Shown here: positions 7,218 through 15,543 of the stretch, in pieces
Numbering within the stretch: the stretch's first letter is position 1
Layout of the letters: the number at the start of each line of letters is the position of its first letter
NCBI GenBank assembly: GCA_900541575.1
Contig: UQKO01000022.1
Coordinates: 1-36,274, forward strand
Origin: an uncultured Prevotella sp.
GTDB taxonomy: Bacteria > Bacteroidota > Bacteroidia > Bacteroidales > Bacteroidaceae
Reading direction: 5' to 3'
Length of the DNA stretch: 36,274 nucleotides
The notes under the pieces: generated by a model
Told to the model about the DNA's origin: nothing
What the model saw: only the letters and a program-made list of their open reading frames with translations
Databases searched by the model: none
Translations under genes and position numbers: made by a program

Positions 7218-7307
7218 TCATCAAGTGATCGTAGCACCTTTTCTATGTGCGGTGAGGAATGTATTGGAGTGAGGAGAGATCGATCTTATAGTTTTTGTCG
7301 CTTATCT

Positions 7308-7379
7308 GATTTACAACATGGGAATAGGCAAATAAAATGAGACCTTAGGGTAATACCAACCCGTAAGATCCGCTGCCCC
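7308..7379 (+). mobile_element. Solo end related to the 3707-4459 element
   Basis: Bases 7341-7380 align without gaps to 4421-4460 with 6 differences in 40, sharing TTAGGGTAATACC and ATCCGCTG. Weaker similarity continues leftward to about 7308. The end here would read GGGGCAGCGGATCTTACGGG on the minus strand. I see no matching left end, so this is a decayed or partial copy. Confidence 0.55.
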
Positions 7380-7406
7380 TGTTATATATTGCTGATAAAG
7401 CAAAAA

Positions 7407-7441
7407 CGGCTATGGACTTGTTTAACAAGTAGCCATAACCG
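7407..7441 (-). terminator. Terminator of tmRNA
   Basis: A stem of about 15 pairs with one small bulge (right arm AACAAGTAGCCATAACCG) is followed on the minus strand by CCGTTTTTGC. It lies 45 bases past the tmRNA 3' end. Confidence 0.65.
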
Positions 7442-7486
7442 CTTATTTTGCACGCATAATTCGTTGATAATCAACATACGTTTTTG

Positions 7487-7882
7487 TGGACCAGGAGGGG
7501 CTCGAACCCTCGTCCAAACGAGGAAATCATACGCTTTCTACACGCTTATCACTGACTAAGTTTTCGTATGTTGGCAAGACCAGTGCCACCAACCAACATC
7601 TTATCCTCTAAGAATTTCGCTCATGTTGCGAGGCCAACGTGAACTAGCGCCGATTTATCTGCACCACCTTATCAAGACGCTTCGGAGCAACAGCTCTTGG
7701 GTGATGTCTCGTTCCAGCACCTTGTGCCGGAATAAAGCCAATCTACTATGCTTCGATTAGGCAGCGAGAGCAAACTTGTTTTCGCCAGTTAAATTGTTGA
7801 AAGCCGAGATTAAAGTGCCCACTTTCAGGCGCACTGCGTGCTTACGTACCATTCCGACCCGCTGTCAAATCCAATCTGGCCC
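7487..7882 (-). ncRNA. ssrA: tmRNA (ssrA)
   Basis: Transfer-messenger RNA that rescues stalled ribosomes and tags the nascent chain for proteolysis. The ends form a tRNA-like acceptor: 5' GGGCCAG pairs with 3' CTGGTCC with one G-T pair, then discriminator A. The T arm GAGGG-TTCGAGC-CCCTC is present, and the 5' part keeps the typical GATTTGACAGCGGGTCGGAA. The tag reading frame lies at 7757-7786 and encodes GENKFALAA then TAA; the final ALAA is the usual protease signal. Bacteroidetes tags I remember are GENNYALAA or GETNYALAA, so this one differs in the middle. The length is 396 bases without CCA. Confidence 0.95.
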
Positions 7883-7915
7883 AAATGTAAATAATATAAT
7901 CTTACTTTAGGAGTG

Positions 7916-7947
7916 CAAAAATAATGCTTTCCTATTTATTGCCCAAA
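7916..7947 (-). promoter_or_regulatory. Promoter of tmRNA
   Basis: On the minus strand TTTG (7944-7947), then 20 bases, then TATTTTTG (7916-7923), matching the Bacteroidetes consensus. The box ends 33 bases before the mature 5' end, so a short leader is probably trimmed. I see nothing else between here and the terminator at 8047. Confidence 0.6.
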
Positions 7948-8046
7948 TGAATTTCTCAAAATATTTTCATTTCCGCTCTTTAGATGGGGATAAGGCGTCT
8001 ACGTTGCTCTTTTATTAGCTTTGTTCCTTTTCAGAGGAATTTTGCG

Positions 8047-8079
8047 TAAAAAAAACCGCACTTAAAAGTAAGTGCGGTT
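8047..8079 (-). terminator. Strong terminator of the rpmB-rpmG-DUF4295 operon
   Basis: A perfect 11 bp stem (arm AACCGCACTTA, loop of four) is followed on the minus strand by GGTTTTTTTT. It lies about 110 bases past the DUF4295 stop, and nothing coding is seen between. Confidence 0.8.
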
Positions 8080-8189
8080 GTATTTGAGCATAAATGCGTC
8101 AGCATGAATTTAGAGAGAATGCATAGATTCCTAAATCCGAATGGCTTTCGCAATAAGTATATGCTTAGATGATAATTTCTATCGAAAGA

Positions 8190-8348
8190 TTAGTTCTTGA
8201 AGAAATCCTTAACGGCATCGTTGGGAACCATCTGTTCGTCAAAGATATAAGCACCAGTCTTGGGGCTCTTTACCATCTTGATTACCTTGGTGTATGAACG
8301 TCCATCGGTCTTACCTTCCTGGAGCGTAGCGACTGTTTTCTTTGCCAT
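8190..8348 (-). CDS. DUF4295 family protein
   Basis: A 52-residue basic protein beginning MAKKTVATLQEGKTDGRSYT and ending VPNDAVKDFFKN. This matches the Bacteroidetes DUF4295 family, which is typically found directly after rpmG as here. The function is not known; small size, many lysines and constant location beside ribosomal protein genes suggest a ribosome-associated role. It follows rpmG by 13 bases and is the last gene of the operon before the strong terminator. Confidence 0.9.
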   Translation of the reverse strand: MAKKTVATLQEGKTDGRSYTKVIKMVKSPKTGAYIFDEQMVPNDAVKDFFKN

Positions 8349-8361
8349 GGTTTACTGTGGT

Positions 8362-8553
8362 TTATTTGATTTCTTTGTGGATGGTCATTCTCTTGAGGAT
8401 GGGGTTGTATTTCTTCAACTCCAAACGTTCGGGAGTGTTCTTACGGTTCTTCGTTGTGATATAACGAGAAGTTCCAGGAAGTCCACTTTCTTTCATTTCA
8501 GTGCATTCAAGGATTACCTGAACGCGGTTGCCTTTAGCTTTCTTTCCAGCCAT
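8362..8553 (-). CDS. rpmG: 50S ribosomal protein L33
   Basis: A 63-residue basic protein with the typical L33 features: an N-terminal GNRVQVILECTE strand, the SRYITTKNRKNTPERLELKKYNP core and a C-terminal Lys-rich end. It has no Zn-binding CxxC pairs, so it is the zinc-free form. It lies 13 bases after rpmB and 13 bases before DUF4295, so all three genes are one transcription unit. Confidence 0.95.
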   Translation of the reverse strand: MAGKKAKGNRVQVILECTEMKESGLPGTSRYITTKNRKNTPERLELKKYNPILKRMTIHKEIK

Positions 8554-8566
8554 TGTTTCCTACTTT

Positions 8567-8827
8567 TTAGCCGATTACTTTAATATTTTTCCAATCGCAA
8601 TATCCCTTGGCTACAGCGCTCTGAAGAGCTGCATCCAAGCCGACCTTGTTGATGAGACGCAGACCGGCAGCGCTTACGCGCAGAACAATCCAGCAGTCCT
8701 GTTCAACGTAGTAGAACTTCTTAGTAAACAAGTTTACATCAAACGAGCGCTTTGTGCGACGCTTCGAGTGAGAAACGTTGTTGCCAATCATGGCTTTCTT
8801 TCCTGTAATTTGACAAATCTTAGACAT
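8567..8827 (-). CDS. rpmB: 50S ribosomal protein L28
   Basis: The 86-residue protein starts MSKICQITGKKAMIGNNVSH, the conserved L28 beginning, and continues with SKRRTKRSFDVNL and a C-terminal KGYCDWKNIKVIG. The frame stays open 40 codons further upstream, but that part has no L28 similarity, so 8827 is the start. First gene of the rpmB-rpmG-DUF4295 operon, driven by the near-perfect promoter at 8978-9008. Confidence 0.95.
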   Translation of the reverse strand: MSKICQITGKKAMIGNNVSHSKRRTKRSFDVNLFTKKFYYVEQDCWIVLRVSAAGLRLINKVGLDAALQSAVAKGYCDWKNIKVIG

Positions 8828-8977
8828 TGCTTTCGCTTTGTTTCTTTGTTGTATGATTAGTGTGGAGTAGATTGAGCAGAATCTCCTTCGCTGGGTTTCA
8901 GGCTTTGTTGTTGCGTAATCTTGGGGTGGTGTCCTTAAATTAACCAACAGCCGGACGTGCTATCCACTTACGGGGTG

Positions 8978-9008
8978 CAAAATTACAAACTTTTTGATTC
9001 ACACCAAA
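8978..9008 (-). promoter_or_regulatory. Consensus promoter of the rpmB operon
   Basis: On the minus strand TTTG (9005-9008), exactly 19 bases, then TAATTTTG (8978-8985). This matches the Bacteroidetes housekeeping consensus TTTG-N19-TAnnTTTG exactly. It implies a leader of about 145 bases before rpmB, enough for ribosomal-protein feedback control, though I see no specific structure. Confidence 0.8.
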
Positions 9009-9101
9009 GTTTTACTCGTTTTTTTTGACGAAAAGACATGTTTTTCACGACACGTATGGCTTTTTTATGGAACACTGGGTAATGAAATGTGAGAAAATTA
9101 G

Positions 9102-9109
9102 TACTTTTG
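9102..9109 (+). promoter_or_regulatory. -7 box (TACTTTTG) of the DUF4827 lipoprotein gene
   Basis: TACTTTTG fits TAnnTTTG and lies 40 bases before the start codon of the gene at 9150. No TTTG is found at the expected -33 place. It is divergent from the rpmB promoter, with 93 bases between the two. Confidence 0.5.
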
Positions 9110-9149
9110 CCGTCATAAAGCAATAATTTATCCTATATTTTAACGACGA

Positions 9150-9842
9150 ATGAAACGACACCTTTTTATATACCCTCTCATCGCTATGGTTTGTGCCATG
9201 TTCTTTCAATCGTGTAATGATGATGAAACTTATGCTGATAAGCGCAAGCGTGAGAATAAGCAAATCAATTCTTTCCTAACTTATGGTGTACAGATTGCAA
9301 GTGATGATGATAACGACTATTTGCTCAATGTGCCAGGCAATATACAAGTAATTTCGGAAGACGCTTTTCATCAAAATGATAGCACCACGGATGTGAGTAA
9401 AAACGAGTATGTACGCTTTGATCGTACGGGGGTGTATATGCAGATTATTTCCAAAGGTACTGGGAAGAAACTCGCAGATGGCGAGCACTTGCGTATCTTG
9501 TGCCGTTACACGGAATTTAATATTGCATCGGATTCTATACAATCGTCTAATTGCACGGTGAAAACTTCAATGTATCCCGATGTGATGTCGGTATCGAACA
9601 CTTCGGGTACATTTATGGGTAATTTTCTTCCTGGTGGCGTGATGTATAGCACTTATAATTCATCGGCTGTACCTCCTGCATGGCTTATTCCCCTTACGTA
9701 TATCAATCTCGGTCGTCCCAATTCTGATGAAGCAGAATTTGCTCATGTACGCTTAATCGTGCCCGCTTCGCAAGGTCAGGCCAATGCTTCCAAAAATGTA
9801 TATCCATGTTTTTATGATATCACGTATGAGCGTGGAAAATAG
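9150..9842 (+). CDS. DUF4827 family lipoprotein
   Basis: A 230-residue envelope lipoprotein. The signal peptide MKRHLFIYPLIAMVCAMFFQ ends at a lipobox with C22, followed by NDDET, an acidic stretch right after the Cys of the kind that sends Bacteroidetes lipoproteins to the outer surface. The mature part begins with the DUF4827 pattern ETYADKRKRENKQINSFL and contains KGTGKKLADGEHLRILCRYTEFNI, which recalls FKBP-like prolyl isomerases; I infer a degenerate FKBP fold without proof of activity. It stands alone with its own promoter and a long hairpin after its stop. Confidence 0.78.
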   Translation: MKRHLFIYPLIAMVCAMFFQSCNDDETYADKRKRENKQINSFLTYGVQIASDDDNDYLLNVPGNIQVISEDAFHQNDSTTDVSKNEYVRFDRTGVYMQIISKGTGKKLADGEHLRILCRYTEFNIASDSIQSSNCTVKTSMYPDVMSVSNTSGTFMGNFLPGGVMYSTYNSSAVPPAWLIPLTYINLGRPNSDEAEFAHVRLIVPASQGQANASKNVYPCFYDITYERGK

Positions 9843-9872
9843 CCTCTATTTATTTTGTAGTTTTTCATCCAG

Positions 9873-9913
9873 AGCAATCGCTTTCGCAGAAAGATGCTGC
9901 GAGAGCGATTGCT
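9873..9913 (+). terminator. Long hairpin after the lipoprotein gene
   Basis: A 17-pair stem with one G-T pair (arms AGCAATCGCTTTCGCAG and CTGCGAGAGCGATTGCT) and a 7-base loop. There is no T run after it, so it may stop RNA decay or act with a factor rather than being a classical terminator. Confidence 0.5.
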
Positions 9914-9985
9914 TAGATTAGAACATACTTAGAGCATACGATGTTTATATCGTCTCACTGAATTTCCTTAAATCTACTTCTTATA

Positions 9986-12064
9986 GTGAATCGTCTATTG
10001 TTGATTATCGCCTTTTTTATGGGTGGAATGGCACATCTTTTCGCGCAGATGCAAGATGGGCCTTACATGACTTGGGATGATTTTGTGCTCGACTATTGGG
10101 ACGGACAGCTATCGGGGGAGAATATAGAAGTAGATGCTGAAAAGTTAGAGCAATTGGAGAATCTTGCGCATCATCCCTTGCAGATAAATCGTTGTACGCG
10201 GGAGGAAATGAGCATATTCCCTTTTCTTGAAGAGGCTCAAATCGACTCGCTGCTGAGTTATCGAGAACGAAAACATGGCATACACTCTTTAGGAGAATTA
10301 CAGCTAGTGAAAGGAATGGATTATTTCACGCGCTGCAAGCTTTCGCTTTTTGTGCGTTGTGATTCGGCTCTACCTCCATCTGAGACTTTTCGCCATTTGA
10401 TAGAGCAGAGTCGTAGGTTGGGACCAAAAATGCTGAAAGGACATCATGAATTAGAGACACGGCTTGACATTCCTCTTTATCGGCGAGCAGGCTATACACT
10501 GCCCGATGTCCCGAGCAAGGCAAATTATTATATCGGTAACGCACTGCATCATGTAATGCGTTACCGATATGCGTATAAGCGGGAGGTTATGTACGGATTG
10601 ACGATGGAAAAGGATGCAGGCGAGCCTGTGGGTAAGCGAGGGTTTTATCCTTACGATTATTTGTCGGGCTACGTGCTATTGCGTCCACGGGAAAAGAACT
10701 GGAGTTTTGCTTTAGGCGATTACAATGTGTGGAGCGGAAATGGCTTACTGCTTGGTCGACGCATTTTTAGCGGACGAGTGGTTGAGGCTCGACCAACGAG
10801 AAACACCTTGGGCGCGTTTCGTGCACATACTTCTACAGATGAGGCAGATTTCTTTCGAGGCGCAGTGGGAGCATGGCGTTGGAAAGGAATAGACATAATG
10901 GCTTTTGTATCATACCGAAAGGTGGATGCGAGGTTAAGCAACGCATCTAGCGATACGGTAACTACGCTCTTGCAGTCGGGTCTCCATCGCACATTGAGCG
11001 AGATAGAAGCTCGTCGGACGATGGGTAATTTTACGGCGGGCTGGCATTGGGGCATCAATCAGAAACACTGGGGATTAGCAACGGATGGCGTGTGGACGCA
11101 TTTTAATAAATATGTGTCGCCCGTCAAGCGGTGGTATAATGCAAACTATTTTCGCGGACAGACGGCTCGTTCGCTTTCAGCTTCCTATTATATAGAATTT
11201 TCCAAACTTTACGTGCAAGGCGATGTGTCCACGGATCGTAATTGGCATATCGCCACGATACACCGGTTGTTGTACGTGCCTGTGCGATGTCTGCGCCTCG
11301 GACTTCAATATCGGCAATTCTCACCGCGTTACGTTTCGCTCTATGGTAAGGCTTTGCAGCAAGGAAGTCGTGTGAGTAATGAACAAGGCATGTTGTGCAA
11401 TCTTTATTGGCTTGTTGGACGTTCGATGGAGATGACTGGGTATGTGGATGTGTTTCGCTTTCTCAAACCCACGTATCTGTCGCAAAAACCGAATGCAAAG
11501 GGAATGGAATTTATGTATCAAATGGCCTATCGTCTAAGCAACAGTTGGCGCTTGCAACTGCGCTACCAGTTGAAAACTCGTCAATACACATTGAAGGAAA
11601 ACGACCGTCTAGGCTTAGAGTATCGCACCACGCAAAAGTTGCGTCTAGCGAGTCTATGTAGCTATCCTAAGTACGAGGTGAATACTCAGTTAGATGGTTG
11701 CTATTCTCATCATCAGACGGGGAAGAATAGCTTGGGGTGGATGCTCTCTTCACGGGCTGCATGGAAAGCATCTTCTCGTTTCCATCTAAAAGCATTTGCT
11801 TCGCTTTTCTTTACTGATGATACAGAGAGTAGACTCTATGCTTACGAACCGCAAATGCCTCATAATAATGCTTTCCCTAGTTATGCTTACCATGGAATGT
11901 GTGGCGTAGTGATGGGATCTTTTCAAGCATTTAAATTCCTCACACTTTCTCTTCGCTTTTCTTTCACTCATTATTTTAATCGCAATTACATCTCCTCTCG
12001 TCTTGATGAGATTTCTTCTTCATGGAAAAACGATTGCTCTGTGCAAGTAAAATGGCGGATATGA
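9986..12064 (+). CDS. Helix-hairpin-helix protein with a beta-barrel-like body
   Basis: A 692-residue exported protein. A GTG start is chosen because the frame has no ATG before the signal peptide (NRLLLIIAFFMGGMAHLFA, cut before Q21) and is closed by a stop upstream. Residues about 53-115 form two helix-hairpin-helix-like units (LENLAHHPLQINRCTREEMS and FLEEAQIDSLLSYRERKHGI), similar to ComEA-type modules. The remaining 550 residues are rich in alternating aromatic and polar residues (Trp, Tyr, Arg) and end in a strand-like QVKWRI, as in outer-membrane barrels. Proteins of this build are common in Bacteroidales but of unknown role; DNA contact is only suggested by the HhH part. Confidence 0.7.
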   Translation: MNRLLLIIAFFMGGMAHLFAQMQDGPYMTWDDFVLDYWDGQLSGENIEVDAEKLEQLENLAHHPLQINRCTREEMSIFPFLEEAQIDSLLSYRERKHGIHSLGELQLVKGMDYFTRCKLSLFVRCDSALPPSETFRHLIEQSRRLGPKMLKGHHELETRLDIPLYRRAGYTLPDVPSKANYYIGNALHHVMRYRYAYKREVMYGLTMEKDAGEPVGKRGFYPYDYLSGYVLLRPREKNWSFALGDYNVWSGNGLLLGRRIFSGRVVEARPTRNTLGAFRAHTSTDEADFFRGAVGAWRWKGIDIMAFVSYRKVDARLSNASSDTVTTLLQSGLHRTLSEIEARRTMGNFTAGWHWGINQKHWGLATDGVWTHFNKYVSPVKRWYNANYFRGQTARSLSASYYIEFSKLYVQGDVSTDRNWHIATIHRLLYVPVRCLRLGLQYRQFSPRYVSLYGKALQQGSRVSNEQGMLCNLYWLVGRSMEMTGYVDVFRFLKPTYLSQKPNAKGMEFMYQMAYRLSNSWRLQLRYQLKTRQYTLKENDRLGLEYRTTQKLRLASLCSYPKYEVNTQLDGCYSHHQTGKNSLGWMLSSRAAWKASSRFHLKAFASLFFTDDTESRLYAYEPQMPHNNAFPSYAYHGMCGVVMGSFQAFKFLTLSLRFSFTHYFNRNYISSRLDEISSSWKNDCSVQVKWRI

Positions 12065-12121
12065 GAAATGGCAGAGCGAAGTGTTCTGCCTGCTATTTGA
12101 AAAATGTAAACTCTATAATAT

Positions 12122-13867
12122 ATGCTAAATCCAATACATCGTATATCTGCGTGCTCTCAAAAAGTTTTGAATCTGTTCCTGCTTATAGTTTGTTGCACGT
12201 ATGTAGTGCCCCAAGTTATGGCACAATCGAACACGTATGTTCGTGTGTCTTTGCATGACCTGCCAGAAGAGGAAGTTTATGCAATTAGTGGAGTGGATGA
12301 TCAGGGAATAGAGAGATTCTTGTCATCTATGACGATGTCAAGTAATCGTCTAAAGGCTGTAAAGCTAGATGTGGATGCAGACAAAGCGATGGTGAATATT
12401 GGTGATGATAAATATTTATGGAAACTCACGTATGATGCAACAGGCCAGATTATGCTGTATTCGCAAGCGAAGAAAATGTATTTGTCGAGAAAGGAGAATG
12501 GCAAGGCTGGTTTGATTTTAGTTCCTTCAGTTAAGAAAACATGCACATGGAATGCAACTTTGCTTTCATCAGGGGCATTGCAATTATACGATCCTACTAG
12601 TAGTAATCGCGTGTTGAGCATAAGCTATCAAGGGGAGAATAGTGTGGGTTTTAACAATTATACGCTTGGCTGGAATCCTAAAGATGAAGAAGGTCTCACA
12701 CTTTATCGCTCCACCACTTACGCGCCAACGGGCGTAAACGTTCTGCCGCAAGAAGGGCAAATGCTTTGTATAGGTTCTGCTAGTGAAGTACTTACAAATA
12801 GTGAAACGATGGAGTCTATCGCAGATCATCTGTTGAGCGACGGAAGCATTGCATCAATGGAGCATATTGCGAGTTGGACAGCAGAAGAGGTGAATGCAAG
12901 TGCTCAGACCTTCCTCTTACATGGAAAGAATGGTTTCCTCTCCTATGATTTAACCGAGGTGTCAGAGAAAACATGGTGGAAGATACAAGACGGCGCAGTG
13001 TGCACGCTAGAGAAAGAGAGTCGTTATTTATGCTATGTAAAAGGCACATGGATGGTGCTTCCAAAGAATGAAGCATCTTCTTCGTTGGCACAATTACATA
13101 TTGTGGCAGCTCCACCACAAATAGATATTAACGCAGACAAAGTGGCAACGCTGCATGGTGGATGGACGGCTCAAGCACTGTCAGAGGTAAACTTCGACGA
13201 TATGCTATGCTTGGATCTGACACACATTCATTTGCCTAAGCAGTCCCTTGTCTTTCGTGAGCAAGAGGGTCACAATGTGTCTATATTGGTGGCTGAGGCT
13301 GAGAGTCTGTATGTGCCTGAAAGCTGGCGCTTTGTGGTAATCTGTGGAAAGAGTGGCAATCAGTTGAAAGATGAGCAGCTGCAATTGATGGATAAAATGC
13401 CGTTGTTTACGCCTCGTCCTTTCTTGGTAAAAGCAGGGCAGATAGTCTATCAGCGAGAGAATGTAGGCATTAGTCAATGGCAAACGGTGAGTCTGCCATT
13501 CCCTGCAAAAGTGGTGAATGGACGTGTGTGCCAACTCGGAGAACAAGATTTTTCGTTCTCCAGTGTGAGTGTCTTGAATAGAGGCGAAGGTTATATTGCC
13601 CTGGGCGATTCTGCTACGCATCGCATTCTTATAGAAAGTCAAGCAGGAGAAGTGCAGATTGTTGAGGCAGAGTCAGTGCTTAAAGGCTCATTCCGAGCAA
13701 AGCAAATTCCCTCCACTACAATCCCTATTTATCTGCTCCATCCCGTCAAACAGCAATTTGTAAGAGCTGCAGAAGGTAGCACGCTTCCTCCCTTCCGTGC
13801 CTATTTGCAGACAGGAGCGCAAAGTGCTGAAAGTATTCGCAAACTTCCAATGCCGGATTATAAGTAA
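12122..13867 (+). CDS. Secreted protein of unknown function
   Basis: A 581-residue protein that I cannot assign to a family. The N-terminus has a signal peptide (hydrophobic VLNLFLLIVCCTYVVPQVMA, likely cut before Q35). The body is mostly beta-strand in character, with repeated aromatic-rich segments. The last part (SQWQTVSLPFPAKVVNGRV, later PIYLLHPVKQQFVRAAEG and LPPFRAYLQTG) resembles the beta-sandwich ends of Bacteroidales surface proteins. I see no type IX sorting domain and no lipobox. It follows the HhH gene by 57 bases on the same strand and may be co-transcribed with it. Confidence 0.6.
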   Translation: MLNPIHRISACSQKVLNLFLLIVCCTYVVPQVMAQSNTYVRVSLHDLPEEEVYAISGVDDQGIERFLSSMTMSSNRLKAVKLDVDADKAMVNIGDDKYLWKLTYDATGQIMLYSQAKKMYLSRKENGKAGLILVPSVKKTCTWNATLLSSGALQLYDPTSSNRVLSISYQGENSVGFNNYTLGWNPKDEEGLTLYRSTTYAPTGVNVLPQEGQMLCIGSASEVLTNSETMESIADHLLSDGSIASMEHIASWTAEEVNASAQTFLLHGKNGFLSYDLTEVSEKTWWKIQDGAVCTLEKESRYLCYVKGTWMVLPKNEASSSLAQLHIVAAPPQIDINADKVATLHGGWTAQALSEVNFDDMLCLDLTHIHLPKQSLVFREQEGHNVSILVAEAESLYVPESWRFVVICGKSGNQLKDEQLQLMDKMPLFTPRPFLVKAGQIVYQRENVGISQWQTVSLPFPAKVVNGRVCQLGEQDFSFSSVSVLNRGEGYIALGDSATHRILIESQAGEVQIVEAESVLKGSFRAKQIPSTTIPIYLLHPVKQQFVRAAEGSTLPPFRAYLQTGAQSAESIRKLPMPDYK

Positions 13868-14015
13868 ACAAAGGAAAAATTCCTCTCCTCTGTTTGGGTG
13901 GACTAGTGTGTCCTTGCATTATCCACAGAGCTATTGAATAGCATTGATGACAATCACTTATCTTCCGACGTGGAACACGTATGTCTGCAACAAACTTTGG
14001 ATTGTTAAGAAAATA

Positions 14016-14777
14016 TTACGGCCTAATCCATTCGGGCACTTCATGCTCTCGATTGCGCTCCGACATGCCGAGGCTGATGATGCTAATCTTTACGTTGCCA
14101 GCAGCTAGTGCAGTGTGAGCGCAGGAGCGAACGGTACTTCCTGTTGTAATCATGTCGTCGACAATAAGAATGTGCTTTCCTGCAATGGTAGCCTGCTCGG
14201 TAAGGGCGAAGATGCCTCTCACATTGTCCATGCGTTCTTGGGAATGAAGATGTGTCTGTGTGGGGTTATCTACAGTGCGGCATATCGACCATGTGTCCAC
14301 GGGAATGCCTGTCACGTTGCTGATTCCTTGAGCTAGTCGCTCGCTTTGATTGTATCCTCTGCTTTGAAAGCGAGCGCTCGATAGGGGTACAGGTACAATG
14401 CAGTCGATATTCAAGAAGAAATCCGTACCATCAAGATCGTGAGCCATGAACTCGCCCATCGTTACGGCCAGAGAGGGATTGTTGTAATATTTAAATTGGA
14501 AGAATATCTGGCAGAGGTCTGTTTTGGCGTGATAATACATAAAGCTGTGGGCACGTTCGGTATAGAGAATGTCGTCCCACAGATTGCACTCTAACACGCT
14601 GTTCTTCTTTCCTCGAAGTCTAGTATATGGAATACGAAGTAAGCAGGTGAGACACACGTGGCGCTCGTTGCTCATCAGTCGATTGCCGCATATCTGGCAA
14701 TAACGTGGGAATAGAACCTCACGAAGTTGGCACATAATGGATGCAAAGCGATGATAGAATGGGGTAAGAAAGGACAT
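14016..14777 (-). CDS. ComF family phosphoribosyltransferase-like protein
   Basis: A 253-residue protein. A zinc-ribbon-like start (C27, C30, C42, C45) is followed by a type I phosphoribosyltransferase fold. The PRPP-binding loop is HILIVDDMITTGST (about 202-215), and the usual ComF stretch PVPLSSARFQSRGYNQSERLAQ is at about 130-150. ComF proteins support DNA uptake in naturally competent bacteria, and in others their substrate is uncertain. Another ATG 14 codons downstream (14735) is also a plausible start. It is convergent with the secreted protein gene on its left. Confidence 0.85.
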   Translation of the reverse strand: MSFLTPFYHRFASIMCQLREVLFPRYCQICGNRLMSNERHVCLTCLLRIPYTRLRGKKNSVLECNLWDDILYTERAHSFMYYHAKTDLCQIFFQFKYYNNPSLAVTMGEFMAHDLDGTDFFLNIDCIVPVPLSSARFQSRGYNQSERLAQGISNVTGIPVDTWSICRTVDNPTQTHLHSQERMDNVRGIFALTEQATIAGKHILIVDDMITTGSTVRSCAHTALAAGNVKISIISLGMSERNREHEVPEWIRP

Positions 14778-14896
14778 GGCATGAAAACAAGGTAAGGATT
14801 AAATCTAAAGTGTTTTTAGAGTGGTCCTATTCATTCTGATGATGAGATTTTCGTGGTATTGGAAGTATTATTTGAATAGTATTCAAAGACGAGAAA

Positions 14897-14939
14897 AGAA
14901 TCATGAGGAGCAATTAAGCACGTTGCTTCCCATGATTCT
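14897..14939 (-). terminator. Terminator of the exported protein gene at 14946
   Basis: Arms AGAATCATG and CATGATTCT are extended inward by a second paired block with a one-base slip. On the minus strand the stem is followed by TTTTCTC. It begins 7 bases past the stop of the gene at 14946-15350. Confidence 0.6.
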
Positions 14940-14945
14940 CTACTT

Positions 14946-15350
14946 TTATTTTCTTACAAAGTTCATTTCTCCCGTTACTCTCACCAATCTCCTGCCCACA
15001 GCGCGTTTAATGGCATTTCCGCCCACGGTGTGGTAAGTATAAGTGCTATCGGAAGTTTGTGTAAATTCGATGTCTTGCGAATCCGATCCAATATCATTGC
15101 TGAATCTGATGAGCGCTTTATTCTCTTTTATGTTACACTTCGTAATCATCCAAGTGCCGTAGATACCATCCTTCATATAGCCATGCATTTTCCCAAGGAA
15201 GGAGAATCCTGGTGCCGTCAGCGTTTCTTCGTATAGATTGAGATACATATTTACGCCCGTTTCTTTGCAAAAGAAATGTCCCTCAAACGGGCGCTGTGCC
15301 ATGGTCGAAAGGCCAAGGAAAAAGGCGATGAGGGTAAGAATGTGTTTCAT
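14946..15350 (-). CDS. Small exported protein of unknown function
   Basis: A 134-residue protein. I chose the start at 15350 because it gives a clean signal peptide (MKHILTLIAFFLGLSTMA, cut before Q19); the frame is open 21 codons further but without reason to begin there. The mature part of about 115 residues looks like one small beta-sandwich or barrel (GHFFCKETGVNMYLNLYEET, later GYMKDGIYGTWMITKCNIKE) and ends with a basic KRAVGRRLVRV stretch. I do not recognise the family. CACTTTG, a degenerate -7 box, lies six bases before the start. Confidence 0.6.
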   Translation of the reverse strand: MKHILTLIAFFLGLSTMAQRPFEGHFFCKETGVNMYLNLYEETLTAPGFSFLGKMHGYMKDGIYGTWMITKCNIKENKALIRFSNDIGSDSQDIEFTQTSDSTYTYHTVGGNAIKRAVGRRLVRVTGEMNFVRK

Positions 15351-15543
15351 TGCAGCAAAGTGTTTGGTTGTAGTCAAAATAGAGTAAATGGAGTGGGGAA
15401 AGACAACGCTCATGGCAAGCGCTGCAAAACGTTGCGCACCTCTCTTGGGGCTGTATATTGTAAGTCAATGGATGCTTGATCGTTCCCTTTGCTTTTCAGC
15501 GTGTCCCCTCTCAATAGCAATAGAGAAGGTGCGATAGTTGTTT

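Noticed and set aside
15434..15530. Inverted repeat CGCACC ... GGTGCG after the FHA gene
   Set aside because: Short arms with a bulge and about 85 bases apart; not strong enough to call a terminator.
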